64,000 nt of DNA from Pseudomonas sp. (GTDB taxonomy: Bacteria > Pseudomonadota > Gammaproteobacteria > Pseudomonadales > Pseudomonadaceae). Below the pieces are notes generated by a model. The model did no database searches. It worked only from the letters and a program-made list of their open reading frames with translations, and was not told the origin of the DNA. The stretch is taken from contig NZ_JASLAW010000095.1 in assembly GCF_030147005.1 (NCBI RefSeq), positions 62,001-126,000 of the forward strand, in the 5' to 3' direction. Position numbers and translations under genes: made by a program. Positions 8,036 to 17,317 of the stretch are shown one piece after another (the first letter of the stretch is position 1; the number at the start of each line of letters is the position of its first letter).

Positions 8036-9814
8036 TTAGAACAGTGCCTCATCCATCAAAAACAGCGATTCGCTGCCGGCTTTTACCGACGCGCTCAACG
8101 AGTGAATACGCGGCAACAAACGTGCAAAGTAGAAGCGCGCAGTGCCCAGCTTACTGGCATAGAAATCGTCTTCGGCCTCTTTACCCAACGCAGCCTCGGC
8201 CATGCGCGCCCACATATAGGCATAAGCCATGTAGCCAAACGCGTGCAAGTACTCCACCGATGCCGCGCCGATTTCATTCGGGTTGGTCTTGGCACGGTCC
8301 AGCACCCAGGCGGTCAATTCATCCAGGTTATCCACTGCGGCGCCAAGCGGGCGCGTGAATTCGCCCAATGGCTTGCTCGCGCCGGCGATGAACTGGCGGA
8401 CCTCATCGGCGAACAGAGTGTAGAACGCGCCACCGCTGCCGACGATCTTGCGGCCCACCAAATCCAGCGCCTGGATACCATTGGTGCCTTCGTAGATCTG
8501 GGTGATGCGCACATCACGCACCAACTGCTCCTGGCCCCACTCGCGGATGTAGCCGTGGCCACCAAACACTTGCTGGCCGAGCACGGTGGTTTCCAGGCCC
8601 AGGTCCGAGAGGAAAGCCTTGGCGACCGGCGTCAGCAGCGCCACCAGGTTGTCGGCGCGCTCGCGGGCAACGGCGTCTTCGCTGAACTTGGCAATGTCCA
8701 ATTGCGTCGCTACATAGGTGGAGAACGCACGGCCGCCTTCGTTCGCCGCCTTCATGGTCAGCAGCATGCGGCGCACGTCCGGGTGCACGATGATCGGGTC
8801 GGCCGGTTTTTCCTTGGCTTGCGCGCCCAGAGGCGAACGGCTCTGCAGCCGGTCGCGGGCATATTCAATCGCGTTCTGATAGGAGCGCTCGCCGGAAGCC
8901 AGGCCCTGGATGCCCACCCCCAGGCGCTCGTAATTCATCATGGTGAACATCGCCGCCAAACCACGGTTGGGCTCACCCACCAGGTAGCCCACGGCTTCGT
9001 CGAAGTTCATCACGCACGTCGCGGAGGCCTGGATGCCCATCTTGTGTTCAATCGAGCCGCAGTTGACCGGGTTGCGTGCGCCCAGGCTGCCGTCGGCGTT
9101 CACCATGAACTTCGGGACCAGGAACAGCGAGATGCCTTTGGGGCCGGCCGGTGCATCCGGCAGTTTGGCCAACACCAGGTGGATGATGTTTTCGGTCAGG
9201 TCGTGTTCGCCGCCGGTAATGAAAATCTTGGTCCCGCTGACTTTGTAGGAACCGTCCGCCTGCGGCTCGGCCTTGGTGCGAATCATGCCCAGGTCGGTAC
9301 CGGCATGGGCTTCGGTGAGGCACATGGAGCCGGCCCATTCACCGGAATACATCTTCGGCAGGTAAGCGGCCTTGAGCTCATCGCTGGCGTGGGTGTTGAT
9401 CGACACGCAAGCGCCCGAGGTCAACATCGGGTACAGGCCGAAAGCCAGGCTGGACGAGTTGATCATCTCCTCGACCTGCGCCGACACCGCTTTGGGCATG
9501 CCCATGCCGCCATACGCTGGGTCGCCGCCAACGCCCACCCAGCCGCCTTCGGCGTAGGTGGCGTAGGCCTGGGGGTAGCCGTCCGGCGTGCTGACCACAC
9601 CGTCCAACCAGCGGCAGCCTTGCTCATCGCCGCCACGGCTTAACGGCGCGATGGATTTGGCGGTGACCTTGCCGGCCTCTTCGAGGATCGCTTCAACGGT
9701 TTCGGCGTCAACCGTGTCTGCCAAGGCAGGCAATTGGGCCCAAGTCGTGGCGACGTCAAAAACTTCGTTGAGGACGAAGCGCATATCACGCAACGGCGCT
9801 TTGTAATCAGCCAT
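8036..9814 (-). CDS. Acyl-CoA dehydrogenase (paralogue 1, 592 aa)
   Basis: The product belongs to the ~600-residue acyl-CoA dehydrogenases of proteobacteria: the M-A-D-Y-K-A-P-L-R-D-M-R-F-V-L start, N-terminal, middle (C-L-T-E-A-H-A-G-T-D-L-G) and FAD-binding C-terminal domains (Q-V-F-G-G-H-G-Y-I-R-E-W-G, Y-E-G-T-N-G-I-Q-A-L-D-L), then an extra C-terminal helical domain. It catalyses the first, alpha-beta dehydrogenation step of fatty-acid beta-oxidation; chain length cannot be told. The SD GAGG lies 6 nt before the ATG. It is one of three same-strand paralogues here. Confidence 0.93.
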   Translation of the reverse strand: MADYKAPLRDMRFVLNEVFDVATTWAQLPALADTVDAETVEAILEEAGKVTAKSIAPLSRGGDEQGCRWLDGVVSTPDGYPQAYATYAEGGWVGVGGDPAYGGMGMPKAVSAQVEEMINSSSLAFGLYPMLTSGACVSINTHASDELKAAYLPKMYSGEWAGSMCLTEAHAGTDLGMIRTKAEPQADGSYKVSGTKIFITGGEHDLTENIIHLVLAKLPDAPAGPKGISLFLVPKFMVNADGSLGARNPVNCGSIEHKMGIQASATCVMNFDEAVGYLVGEPNRGLAAMFTMMNYERLGVGIQGLASGERSYQNAIEYARDRLQSRSPLGAQAKEKPADPIIVHPDVRRMLLTMKAANEGGRAFSTYVATQLDIAKFSEDAVARERADNLVALLTPVAKAFLSDLGLETTVLGQQVFGGHGYIREWGQEQLVRDVRITQIYEGTNGIQALDLVGRKIVGSGGAFYTLFADEVRQFIAGASKPLGEFTRPLGAAVDNLDELTAWVLDRAKTNPNEIGAASVEYLHAFGYMAYAYMWARMAEAALGKEAEDDFYASKLGTARFYFARLLPRIHSLSASVKAGSESLFLMDEALF

Positions 9815-9951
9815 GGCAAACCTCGTGAGAACGTGAAAAGTGATTCGATAGGATCGGTTTTACAGGCTCCGAGTGTACCCGAACAACTTTTCAGACACAT
9901 AGGGTCCATTCGTGACTATTAGGTATTTACAAGTCACGGACCGCGACGCAT

Positions 9952-11721
9952 CTACAGTGAAAACGCCTGCGCCGGCAAGCTCATCAGGCAGTCGCTGCCC
10001 GCTTCCACCGCCGCCCGGTGCATCGACGTGCGCGGCAACAGGCGTTTGAAGTAGAAGTCGCAGGTCGCAAGCTTGGCCTGGGCAAACCCTGGGTCGTCAT
10101 GCGCCTGCGCCGCGACCGCCATGCGCAGCCACAGGTAGGCGAGGATGACGTAACCGCTGTACATCAGGTAATCCATGGCGGCCGCCCCCACTTCGTCGGG
10201 ATTTTTCATCGCTGCCGTGCCGACCTTCAGCGTCAGCTCACCCCACTGCTGGTTCAACTGATTGAGCTGTTCTACATCGCCTTTGAGCTGCGCATGCTCG
10301 CCATTGGCCGCGCAGAACTTATGCACGATTTTGGTAAAGCCGCGCAGCAACTTGCCTTGGCTGCCCAGCACCTTGCGCCCCAACAGGTCGAGGGCCTGGA
10401 TACCGTTGGTGCCTTCATAGATCGGCGCAATCCGGGCATCACGGGCCAATTGCTCCATGCCCCACTCGCGAATATAGCCATGGCCACCAAACACCTGCAT
10501 ACCGTGGTTGGTCACCTCCAGCCCGGTTTCGGTCATAAAGGCTTTGCAGATCGGGGTGAGGAAGGCCAGCAAGTCCTCAGCCTCCTGCCGCTGGCCGGCG
10601 TCGCTGCTCAGGTGCGCGGTGTCGAGCAACTGCGCGGTGAAGTAGGCCAGCGCGCGATTGCCTTCGTTGAACGCTTTCATGGTCAGCAGCATGCGGCGTA
10701 CATCGGCATGCACGATGATCGGGTCGGCGGCTTTGTCCGGAGCCTTGGCACCGGTCAGCGAGCGCATTTGCAGGCGCTCGTTGGCGTATTTGATCGCGCC
10801 CTGAAAGCTTGCCTCGCCATTGCACAACCCCTGCATCCCGGTGCCCAGGCGCGCGTGGTTCATCATGGTGAACATGCAATTGAGGCCTTTGTTCGCCTCA
10901 CCAATCAAGAATCCCTTGGCGCCGTCGAAGTTCAGCACGCAGGTGGCCGAAGCCTTGATGCCCATCTTGTGTTCGATGGAGCCGCAATGCACCGCATTGC
11001 GCTCCCCGGAGTCGGCGTGAAACTTGGGCACGATAAACAAGGAAATGCCTTTGGTGCCCGCCGGTGCATCCGGCAGTTTGGCCAGCACCAGGTGGATGAT
11101 GTTGGCGCTCATGTCGTGCTCGCCGGCCGAGATGAAGATCTTGCTGCCGGTGAGGGCATAACTGCCATCGGCCTGAGGGACGGCGCGGGTCTTGATCAAA
11201 CCCAGGTCGGTGCCGCAGTGGGCTTCGGTCAGGCACATGGTGCCGGTCCATTCGCCGGCGGTGAGTTTGTTCAGGTAAGTGGCTTTCTGTTCGTCGGTAC
11301 CGTGGGTGTGGATCGCCGACATGGCACCGTGCGTCAGGCCCGGGTACATGCCCCAGGACGTATTGCTGGAACCGATCATCTCACTCAGCACCAGCCCCAG
11401 GGACGGCGGCAAGCCCTGGCCGCCGTAGGCCGGGTCCGCCGCCACGCCGTGCCAGCCGCCTTCCACGTACTGGGCGAAGGCTTCCTTGAAGCCCTTGGGC
11501 GTGGTCACCACGCCATTGTCGAAATGGCAGCCTTCTTCATCGCCACTGCGGTTGAGCGGCGCGAGCACGTTTTCGCAGAACTTCGCGCCCTCTTCGAGAA
11601 TCGCATCGACCATGTCGGGGCTCGCGTCCGTCGCGCCCAGGGCCGCGTAGTGCCCGTGGAGGTCGAACACATTGTCGATCAGAAAGCGCATGTCGCGCAG
11701 GGGAGCTTTGTAGTCAGGCAT
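9952..11721 (-). CDS. Acyl-CoA dehydrogenase (paralogue 2, 589 aa)
   Basis: This second paralogue begins M-P-D-Y-K-A-P-L-R-D-M-R-F-L and has the same domain order and motifs (C-L-T-E-A-H-C-G-T-D-L-G, Q-V-F-G-G-H-G-Y-I-R-E-W-G, Y-E-G-T-N-G-I-Q-A-L-D-L). I use the ATG at 11721, preceded by GGAG in GGAGACATCGCC, rather than an upstream in-frame ATG at 11778. A 137-bp gap separates it from paralogue 1; no terminator was seen there, so co-transcription is possible. Confidence 0.93.
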   Translation of the reverse strand: MPDYKAPLRDMRFLIDNVFDLHGHYAALGATDASPDMVDAILEEGAKFCENVLAPLNRSGDEEGCHFDNGVVTTPKGFKEAFAQYVEGGWHGVAADPAYGGQGLPPSLGLVLSEMIGSSNTSWGMYPGLTHGAMSAIHTHGTDEQKATYLNKLTAGEWTGTMCLTEAHCGTDLGLIKTRAVPQADGSYALTGSKIFISAGEHDMSANIIHLVLAKLPDAPAGTKGISLFIVPKFHADSGERNAVHCGSIEHKMGIKASATCVLNFDGAKGFLIGEANKGLNCMFTMMNHARLGTGMQGLCNGEASFQGAIKYANERLQMRSLTGAKAPDKAADPIIVHADVRRMLLTMKAFNEGNRALAYFTAQLLDTAHLSSDAGQRQEAEDLLAFLTPICKAFMTETGLEVTNHGMQVFGGHGYIREWGMEQLARDARIAPIYEGTNGIQALDLLGRKVLGSQGKLLRGFTKIVHKFCAANGEHAQLKGDVEQLNQLNQQWGELTLKVGTAAMKNPDEVGAAAMDYLMYSGYVILAYLWLRMAVAAQAHDDPGFAQAKLATCDFYFKRLLPRTSMHRAAVEAGSDCLMSLPAQAFSL

Positions 11722-11811
11722 GGCGATGTCTCCGGCAGCAGATGGTTTCAACCTACTGCCGGCCAACGCTGCGGACAATCACTGTAGGGCTGCTGAATAC
11801 AGCACCATTAC

Positions 11812-13101
11812 TCAACCGGCAGCACTCTCCATGCGCACGGCACCGCGACGGGTCTGCCCGGCCGCGATCACGCAGTTGCGCCCGGCGCCCTTGGCCGCGT
11901 AAAGCGCCTGGTCGGCGGACTTAAGCACCTCTTCGGGGCTACGCTGCTCGGCCTGGCGCTCGGCCACGCCGATGCTGACGGTTACCGACACACTGGTAGC
12001 ACCGCTGGCGGCCCGACGCTGGCGACCTTGCTGGTCGTCATGGGGGCGGTCGGGGTTGCGCAATTTGATCGCGTAGTTGGCGATGAGCTCGCGGATCTCC
12101 TCCAGGTGCGGCATGCATTCATCCAGGGTCTTGCCGGCGAATACCACGGCAAACTCTTCGCCGCCGTAACGATAGGCGCGCCCGCCGCCGTTGACCTTGG
12201 ACAATTTGCTCGCCACCAGGCGCAGCACCTGGTCCCCCACGTCATGGCCATGGGTGTCGTTGAAACGTTTGAAGTGATCCACGTCCCCCATCGCCAACAC
12301 GTAGTTGCGCCCCAGCCGCTGCATGCGCTCGTTAAGGGCGCGGCGCCCCGGCAAGCCGGTCAGCTCATCGCGAAACGCCATCTGATAAGCCTCGTGCGCC
12401 ACACCGGCAGCGATCATCAGCATGACCTGGCTGCACATGATGTTGAGGGTGAACGGCAGAATGAAGGTTTGCGGCAGCATCCAGAACATCCCCAGCAACC
12501 CCACCAGTTGCGCGGCATGCAGCGGGCGCGGCTGATACCAGTACTGGGCGGCCAGGGTGAGGAAGCCGATCAGAAACATCGGGTATGAGAGTTGGATCAG
12601 GCTCATCCAGGCGCCATGCAGCACCGGCCAGCGAATCTCGGCCAGCCAGTTCAAAACGCCCTGGGGATAACTCTGCTCCAGCGCCAGCGCCACGCTGCCG
12701 ATGGCCAGTAACACCGCGCCGCGTGCGACGAAGTCACGGAACAGGTGGGTCTTTTCCTGCCACAGCGCATAGATGCTGAACAGCAAGGGCAGCAGCAGGC
12801 AGCACAGGTGGAACACCACGGCGGCGTCTTCGCGCACGCGGCCATTGTCGCGGTAGAAGTCAGTCTGGGTGTCCAGCAGGAAATACGCGACGTACACCGT
12901 GATCATCAGGAACAATTCACGCTGGCGCCGATACACCGCGCAGTACGCCCCGCCGAGCAACAGCACCAAGGTCGGCAGCACGTTGAACAGCGAGGTGAAG
13001 AAGACGTTAAGGTCCTTGAGATATGCAGCCGAGAGCCCGGCCAGCAACAGCAGCAACGAGGGCACAAAATGACTGAAGCGGACAGCGGACACGCGTAACA
13101 A
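11812..13101 (-). CDS. Membrane-bound GGDEF protein (probable diguanylate cyclase)
   Basis: The protein has about seven or eight hydrophobic helices in the first ~260 residues and a C-terminal GGDEF domain with the active-site sequence Y-R-Y-G-G-E-E-F. The M-G-D-V-D-H-F-K-R-F-N-D and G-H-D-V-G-D-Q segments of active cyclases are also present, so it probably makes cyclic-di-GMP. The frame is open to an ATG at 13236, but that start has no SD and lies 15 bp from the terminator of the gene before it. I prefer TTG 13101 (GGAG 9 nt upstream), with GTG 13092 as another option. It sits between two acyl-CoA dehydrogenase genes. Confidence 0.85.
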   Translation of the reverse strand: MLRVSAVRFSHFVPSLLLLLAGLSAAYLKDLNVFFTSLFNVLPTLVLLLGGAYCAVYRRQRELFLMITVYVAYFLLDTQTDFYRDNGRVREDAAVVFHLCCLLLPLLFSIYALWQEKTHLFRDFVARGAVLLAIGSVALALEQSYPQGVLNWLAEIRWPVLHGAWMSLIQLSYPMFLIGFLTLAAQYWYQPRPLHAAQLVGLLGMFWMLPQTFILPFTLNIMCSQVMLMIAAGVAHEAYQMAFRDELTGLPGRRALNERMQRLGRNYVLAMGDVDHFKRFNDTHGHDVGDQVLRLVASKLSKVNGGGRAYRYGGEEFAVVFAGKTLDECMPHLEEIRELIANYAIKLRNPDRPHDDQQGRQRRAASGATSVSVTVSIGVAERQAEQRSPEEVLKSADQALYAAKGAGRNCVIAAGQTRRGAVRMESAAG

Positions 13102-13250
13102 GGGTAAAACTCCGACCCGCAAAAAAAGTAGTGGCACAGTGCCGTTGCGCCACCAGTTAAACACAACCAGCCTGGCGCGTATCAAATTGCCATCACTGTA
13201 ACGGCAGCCATCAGCAATCCCTGAGCGCAGGGCCATGGTTTTTTAAACGC

Positions 13251-13286
13251 AAAAAAACCGCCGCGTCCCGAGGGAGGCGGCGGTTT
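13251..13286 (-). terminator. Rho-independent terminator of acyl-CoA dehydrogenase paralogue 3
   Basis: On the minus strand ACCGCCGCC and GGCGGCGGT-type arms (13258-13284) are followed by seven T residues (13251-13257). It lies 20 bp past the stop of the gene ending at 13307, so that gene is transcriptionally separate from the GGDEF gene. Confidence 0.85.
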
Positions 13287-13306
13287 GAATAAAGACCCGG
13301 TACGGC

Positions 13307-15112
13307 TTAGTAAGCCAGGCCGAAGTCCTCTTCTTTCATGTCCATCAGGTTGGCGGCGCCCGACAGCATGGTTGCCACGTGGGTGCGGGTACGCGGCAGG
13401 ATACGCTGGAAGTAGAAGCGCGCGGTCTGCAGCTTGGCGGTGTAGAACGCCTCCTCGGTGGTGCCGGCAGCCAGTTTTTCGGCGGCCAGGCGTGCCATGT
13501 CGGCCCAGAAGTAAGCCAGGCACGCGTAACCGGAGTACATCAGGTAATCCACCGAGGCGGCACCGACTTCTTCACGGTCTTTCATCGCGGCCATGCCGAC
13601 CTTCATGGTCAACTCGCCCCACTCTTTGTTCAGCGCCGCCAGCGGTGCAACGAACTCTTTGACCGCGTCGTTGCCTTCGTTGGCCTGGCAGAACTTGTGG
13701 ACGATCTTGGTGAAGCCCTTGAGCGCTTCGCCCTGGGTCATCAGCACTTTACGGCCGAGCAGGTCCAGCGCCTGGATACCGGTGGTGCCTTCGTACAGCA
13801 TCGAAATACGGCTGTCCCGAACGTTCTGCTCCATGCCCCACTCAGCGATGAAACCGTGGCCGCCGTAGATCTGCACGCCGTGGTTGGCGGACTCGAAACC
13901 GACTTCGGTCATGAACGCTTTGGCGATCGGGGTCATGAAGGCCAGCAGGCCATCAGCCTGTTTCTTGGCTTCGTCGTCGGTGCCGTATTTGACGATGTCC
14001 ACTTGCTTGGCGGTGAAGTACACCATCGCACGGTTGCCTTCGGCGAAGGCCTTCATGGTCAGCAGCATGCGGCGCACGTCGGGGTGCACGATGATCGGGT
14101 CGGCGGCTTTTTCCGGCGCTTTCGGGCCGGTCAGCGAGCGCATCTGCAGGCGGTCGCGAGCGTATTTCAAGCCACCCTGGAAACCGATCTCGGCGTGGGC
14201 CAGGCCTTGCAGCGCGGTACCCAGGCGAGCGGTGTTCATAAAGGTGAACATGCAGTTCAGGCCTTTGTTCGCCGGGCCGATCAGGTAACCGGTGGCCGCG
14301 TCGAAGTTCATCACGCACGTGGCGTTGCCGTGGATGCCCATCTTGTGTTCCAGGGAGCCACAGGTCACCGCATTGCGCTCGCCCACCGAGCCATCGGCGT
14401 TCGGCAGGAACTTGGGCACGATAAACAGCGAAATGCCTTTGGTGCCGGCCGGTGCGTCCGGCAGGCGCGCCAGTACGATGTGGACGATGTTATCGGCCAT
14501 GTCGTGCTCACCGGCCGAGATGAAGATTTTGGTGCCGGAGACTTTGTAAGTACCGTCAGCCTGAGGTTCGGCCTTGGTGCGCAGCATGCCCAGATCGGTG
14601 CCGCAGTGCGGCTCGGTCAGGCACATGGTGCCGGTCCACTCGCCCGAGACCAGTTTGGTCAGGTAGGCCTCTTGCTGCTCCGGCGTGCCATGCTCGGAAA
14701 TGGTGTTCATCGCACCGTGGGACAGCCCTGGGTACATGCCCCAAGACCAGTTGGCTTCGCCGACCATTTCACTTACGGCAAGGCCCAGGGATTCCGGCAG
14801 GCCTTGGCCACCGTGCTCCACGTCATGGGCCAGGCTTGGCCAGCCGCCTTCGACGAACTGTTTGTAGGCTTCTTTGAAACCGGCAGGGGTTTTAACGCCT
14901 GACTCGCTCCAGGTACACCCTTCGATGTCACCCACGCGGTTCAGCGGTGCCAGCACTTGCTCACAGAACTTGGCGCCTTCTTCGAGAATGGCGTCAACCA
15001 TGTCCGGCGTAGCGTCCTGGCAAGCCGGCAGGCTCTGATAGTGCGCTTCATAACCGAGCAGTTCGTCACGAACGAAGCGAATATCACGCAAGGGGGCCTT
15101 GTAGTCAGGCAT
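13307..15112 (-). CDS. Acyl-CoA dehydrogenase (paralogue 3, 601 aa, PsrA-like sites upstream)
   Basis: This is the third paralogue of the ~600-residue family: M-P-D-Y-K-A-P-L-R-D-I-R-F-V start, C-L-T-E-P-H-C-G-T-D-L-G, Q-I-Y-G-G-H-G-F-I-A-E-W-G and Y-E-G-T-T-G-I-Q-A-L-D-L-L-G. The ATG at 15112 has AGAGG 9 nt before it and matches the N-termini of its paralogues, so the longer frame from 15175 is not used. Upstream PsrA-like operators at 15173-15199 suggest induction by long-chain fatty acids. It has its own terminator. Confidence 0.94.
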   Translation of the reverse strand: MPDYKAPLRDIRFVRDELLGYEAHYQSLPACQDATPDMVDAILEEGAKFCEQVLAPLNRVGDIEGCTWSESGVKTPAGFKEAYKQFVEGGWPSLAHDVEHGGQGLPESLGLAVSEMVGEANWSWGMYPGLSHGAMNTISEHGTPEQQEAYLTKLVSGEWTGTMCLTEPHCGTDLGMLRTKAEPQADGTYKVSGTKIFISAGEHDMADNIVHIVLARLPDAPAGTKGISLFIVPKFLPNADGSVGERNAVTCGSLEHKMGIHGNATCVMNFDAATGYLIGPANKGLNCMFTFMNTARLGTALQGLAHAEIGFQGGLKYARDRLQMRSLTGPKAPEKAADPIIVHPDVRRMLLTMKAFAEGNRAMVYFTAKQVDIVKYGTDDEAKKQADGLLAFMTPIAKAFMTEVGFESANHGVQIYGGHGFIAEWGMEQNVRDSRISMLYEGTTGIQALDLLGRKVLMTQGEALKGFTKIVHKFCQANEGNDAVKEFVAPLAALNKEWGELTMKVGMAAMKDREEVGAASVDYLMYSGYACLAYFWADMARLAAEKLAAGTTEEAFYTAKLQTARFYFQRILPRTRTHVATMLSGAANLMDMKEEDFGLAY

Positions 15113-15172
15113 AGCGATAAACCTCTGCTGATGTATCTGGGATGAACAACCGCGTGGATGGGTCGGGGCGGT

Positions 15173-15199
15173 CAAACAGGTGTTTGAAACATACGTTTA
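15173..15199. promoter_or_regulatory. PsrA-like operator (one full site plus overlapping second site)
   Basis: CAAAC, 4 bp, GTTTG (15173-15186) matches the PsrA consensus (G/C)AAAC-N2-4-GTTT(G/C). GAAAC, 4 bp, GTTTA (15186-15199) is a near-match that shares a base with the first. They lie about 60-90 bp before the acyl-CoA dehydrogenase start at 15112. PsrA is known in Pseudomonas as a fatty-acid-responsive repressor of beta-oxidation genes; binding here is inferred from the motif. Confidence 0.7.
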
Positions 15200-15333
15200 C
15201 GACCTGGGGTTGTCAAGCGTCAGCCAGATGCCGTCTGTCTTGATGTGGGTCAATGGCAGGCACGGCAAGGCCTGCGGCGCGATGCCACGGGATTCAAAGC
15301 GATAAGAGGTTCAACGCAGGGCACAGAACAGAG

Positions 15334-15412
15334 GCGGGAGCCGGGCTTGCCCGCGATGCAGGCACCTCAATGGCTCAGAGGTAAAGCTGTCGCAGGCAAG
15401 TCGGCTCCCACA
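15334..15412. repeat. REPIN (two inverted REP sequences)
   Basis: A GGGAGCCGGGCTTGCCCGCG-type REP at the left is mirrored by TCGCAGGCAAG...GGCTCCCAC at the right, about 80 bp in total. It fills part of the 15200-15439 gap, which otherwise shows no gene. Confidence 0.8.
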
Positions 15413-15439
15413 GAGAAGCCGGTATGCCTGGAGAGAAGG

Positions 15440-15721
15440 TCAGGCGTAGGTATCGATCAACGTACCGAGCATTTCGTTCGAAGCCTTGGCGACTTTCACC
15501 CCCAGCTCCACTTGAAACTTGCCTTGGGCCATTTCGACCATATTGCTCGCCGAGTTGGACGCCTGGGCGCGATCGCTGGCCTGCAAGCGGTCGCTTTGCG
15601 CGGCCGATGGCTGGGTCGTCGCAGCACTGGCAATCTTGCCGGCGGCCTGGTCGACACGGCTCTGCCCGGCTTGAACAGTGCTCAGGCCCGAATAAAACGC
15701 ACTGCTTCCAGAGATTTCCAT
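15440..15721 (-). CDS. Uncharacterised 93-residue protein (putative motility-type small protein)
   Basis: The product begins M-E-I-S-G-S-S-A-F-Y-S-G-L, is rich in Ala, Ser and Gln in its first 60 residues, and ends in a helical segment with V-A-K-A-S-N-E-M-L-G-T-L-I-D-T-Y-A. That tail resembles the C-terminal helices of flagellar rod and hook proteins and small YjfB-type motility proteins. There is no signal peptide or membrane helix. No flagellar genes lie nearby, so function is open. It is alone between a REPIN and bioD. Confidence 0.65.
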   Translation of the reverse strand: MEISGSSAFYSGLSTVQAGQSRVDQAAGKIASAATTQPSAAQSDRLQASDRAQASNSASNMVEMAQGKFQVELGVKVAKASNEMLGTLIDTYA

Positions 15722-15827
15722 GGCGCAAACCTGCCTTTAGAGAATCATGAACGTGGATTGAAACAGACATCCTGTCGAAAGGCCCGTTAAAAACACTAAT
15801 GGCACATTGCCTTGTCGATAGTCAAAA

Positions 15828-16508
15828 TCAGTCAAGCAAGTCAATTTCCAGGTACTCGGCCACCGCTGTTGCCCCGGCATGCTTGAGTTTCGGTACACGG
15901 CCAAGGCAAGGCGCCGGCAAACGCTCGGCCAGTGTGGCGAGGTTTTCTTCCAGACGAGAGGTCTTCGGATCAATGATATTGGCCACCCAGCCGGCCAACG
16001 GTAAACCGTCTCGTGCGATCGCTTCGGCGGTGAGCAACGCATGGCTGATACACCCCAGACGCACCCCCACCACCAGAATCACCGGTAGCTTGAGCGCAAT
16101 GGCCAGGTCCGACAGGTTGGCTTGGTCGGCCAAGGGCACGCGCCAGCCGCCCGCGCCTTCGATCAAAGTGAAGTCCGCGTTATGCGCCAGAATCCGCTGC
16201 ATCGGGTTGAGCAGCGATTGCACCGTCAGCGCGACATCCGCCTCACGGGCGGCCAGATGCGGCGCAATCGCCGGTTCGAACGCCACCGGGTTGACCTCGG
16301 CATAGGTCAACGGCAATGAACATTCGGCGAGCAGCGCCAAGGCATCGGCATTGCGCAACCCCTGGGGCGTCATCTGGCAGCCGGAGGCGACGGGCTTCCC
16401 CGCCGCCGTGCTTTTGCCGGCTTGGCGCGCGGCATGCAGCAGGCCGGCAGCGATGGTGGTCTTGCCCACATCGGTGTCGGTGCCGGTGATGAAATAAGCA
16501 GCGCTCAT
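15828..16508 (-). CDS. bioD: Dethiobiotin synthetase BioD
   Basis: BioD (226 residues) carries out the ATP-dependent carboxylation of 7,8-diaminopelargonate to dethiobiotin. The P-loop G-T-D-T-D-V-G-K-T-T is at residues 9-18, K-P-V-A-S-G follows, and the L-I-E-G-A-G-G-W-R-V-P-L segment is typical. It overlaps bioC by 4 bp (start 16508, bioC stop at 16505) and is the last gene of bioBFHCD. Confidence 0.96.
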   Translation of the reverse strand: MSAAYFITGTDTDVGKTTIAAGLLHAARQAGKSTAAGKPVASGCQMTPQGLRNADALALLAECSLPLTYAEVNPVAFEPAIAPHLAAREADVALTVQSLLNPMQRILAHNADFTLIEGAGGWRVPLADQANLSDLAIALKLPVILVVGVRLGCISHALLTAEAIARDGLPLAGWVANIIDPKTSRLEENLATLAERLPAPCLGRVPKLKHAGATAVAEYLEIDLLD

Positions 16509-17317
16509 AGTGGTTTCTCCAGCACGGCGTACACCACCTGGTAAGTGGCGGGCAGGCCGTGGGCCTGACGAAACTGCTCGTAAGCCTGCACCAGCGCCAC
16601 AATCCGCGCGCGGCCCGTCAAGCCGCCGGGGCGGCCCGGGTTGAGGTTATGCGCGCCCAAGGCTTTCAATTCGTGGGTCAGGCTGCGCACGTCCGGGTAA
16701 TGCAGCACATGGGCGCGCCGTTCCAGGCCCGCCACCCGAAAACCGCTGGCTGCGCACAGCTGTTGATAAGCCTCGAAGGTGCGGAAACGGTTGACGTGAA
16801 CCCAGCCATCCGCCGCGCGCCAGCTTTCGCGCAACTCATCCAACGTGCCCACGCACAGGCTGGCAAAGGCGAGCACGCCGCCCGGTTGCAGCACGCGAAA
16901 GGCCTCACTGAGAACGGCTTCGAAGTTTGCACACCACTGCACCGCCAGGCTGGAAAAAACCAGCTCGAAGCTGTCAGCTTTGAGCGGCAGGCGTTCTGCG
17001 TCGCCTGCAATGAAGTGCCGCGCGCCACCTAAAGGCCGCGCATGGTTGAGCATGCCTTCGGCGATATCCAGCGCCGTGCCGTGGCTGGCAGGTAGCCGTT
17101 CATCCAATGCACGGCTGAAATAGCCCGTGCCACAGCCCAGGTCGAGCCAGCGCTGTGGCGAAAGGCCCGTTGGTAGCCGAGCAAGCAGTGCATGCCCTAC
17201 CGTCCGCTGCAACTCGGCCACGCTGTCGTAACTGGCCGCGGCCCGGGAGAACGAAGCCGCCACCTGGCGCTTGTCCGGCAAGGCGCCCGGCAGATGAGGG
17301 TGGGATAGATCAGTCAT
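16505..17317 (-). CDS. bioC: Malonyl-ACP O-methyltransferase BioC
   Basis: BioC (270 residues) methylates malonyl-ACP to disguise it for pimelate synthesis. The SAM-binding motif L-D-L-G-C-G-T-G-Y-F-S and a following D-I-A-E-G-M-L mark a class I methyltransferase. The start M-T-D-L-S-H-P at 17317 overlaps the bioH stop (ATGACTGA); an ATG 12 bp upstream at 17329 is also possible. The order bioB-F-H-C-D supports the call. Confidence 0.94.
   Translation of the reverse strand: MTDLSHPHLPGALPDKRQVAASFSRAAASYDSVAELQRTVGHALLARLPTGLSPQRWLDLGCGTGYFSRALDERLPASHGTALDIAEGMLNHARPLGGARHFIAGDAERLPLKADSFELVFSSLAVQWCANFEAVLSEAFRVLQPGGVLAFASLCVGTLDELRESWRAADGWVHVNRFRTFEAYQQLCAASGFRVAGLERRAHVLHYPDVRSLTHELKALGAHNLNPGRPGGLTGRARIVALVQAYEQFRQAHGLPATYQVVYAVLEKPL

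Noticed and set aside
8102..9643. Long plus-strand frame opposite acyl-CoA dehydrogenase paralogue 1 (and similar frames opposite paralogues 2 and 3)
   Set aside because: Shadow frames of well-recognised genes; no start signals or family motifs.
15245..15790. 181-codon plus-strand frame across the REPIN and the 93-residue gene
   Set aside because: It crosses a non-coding REPIN and lies opposite a better-supported small gene.
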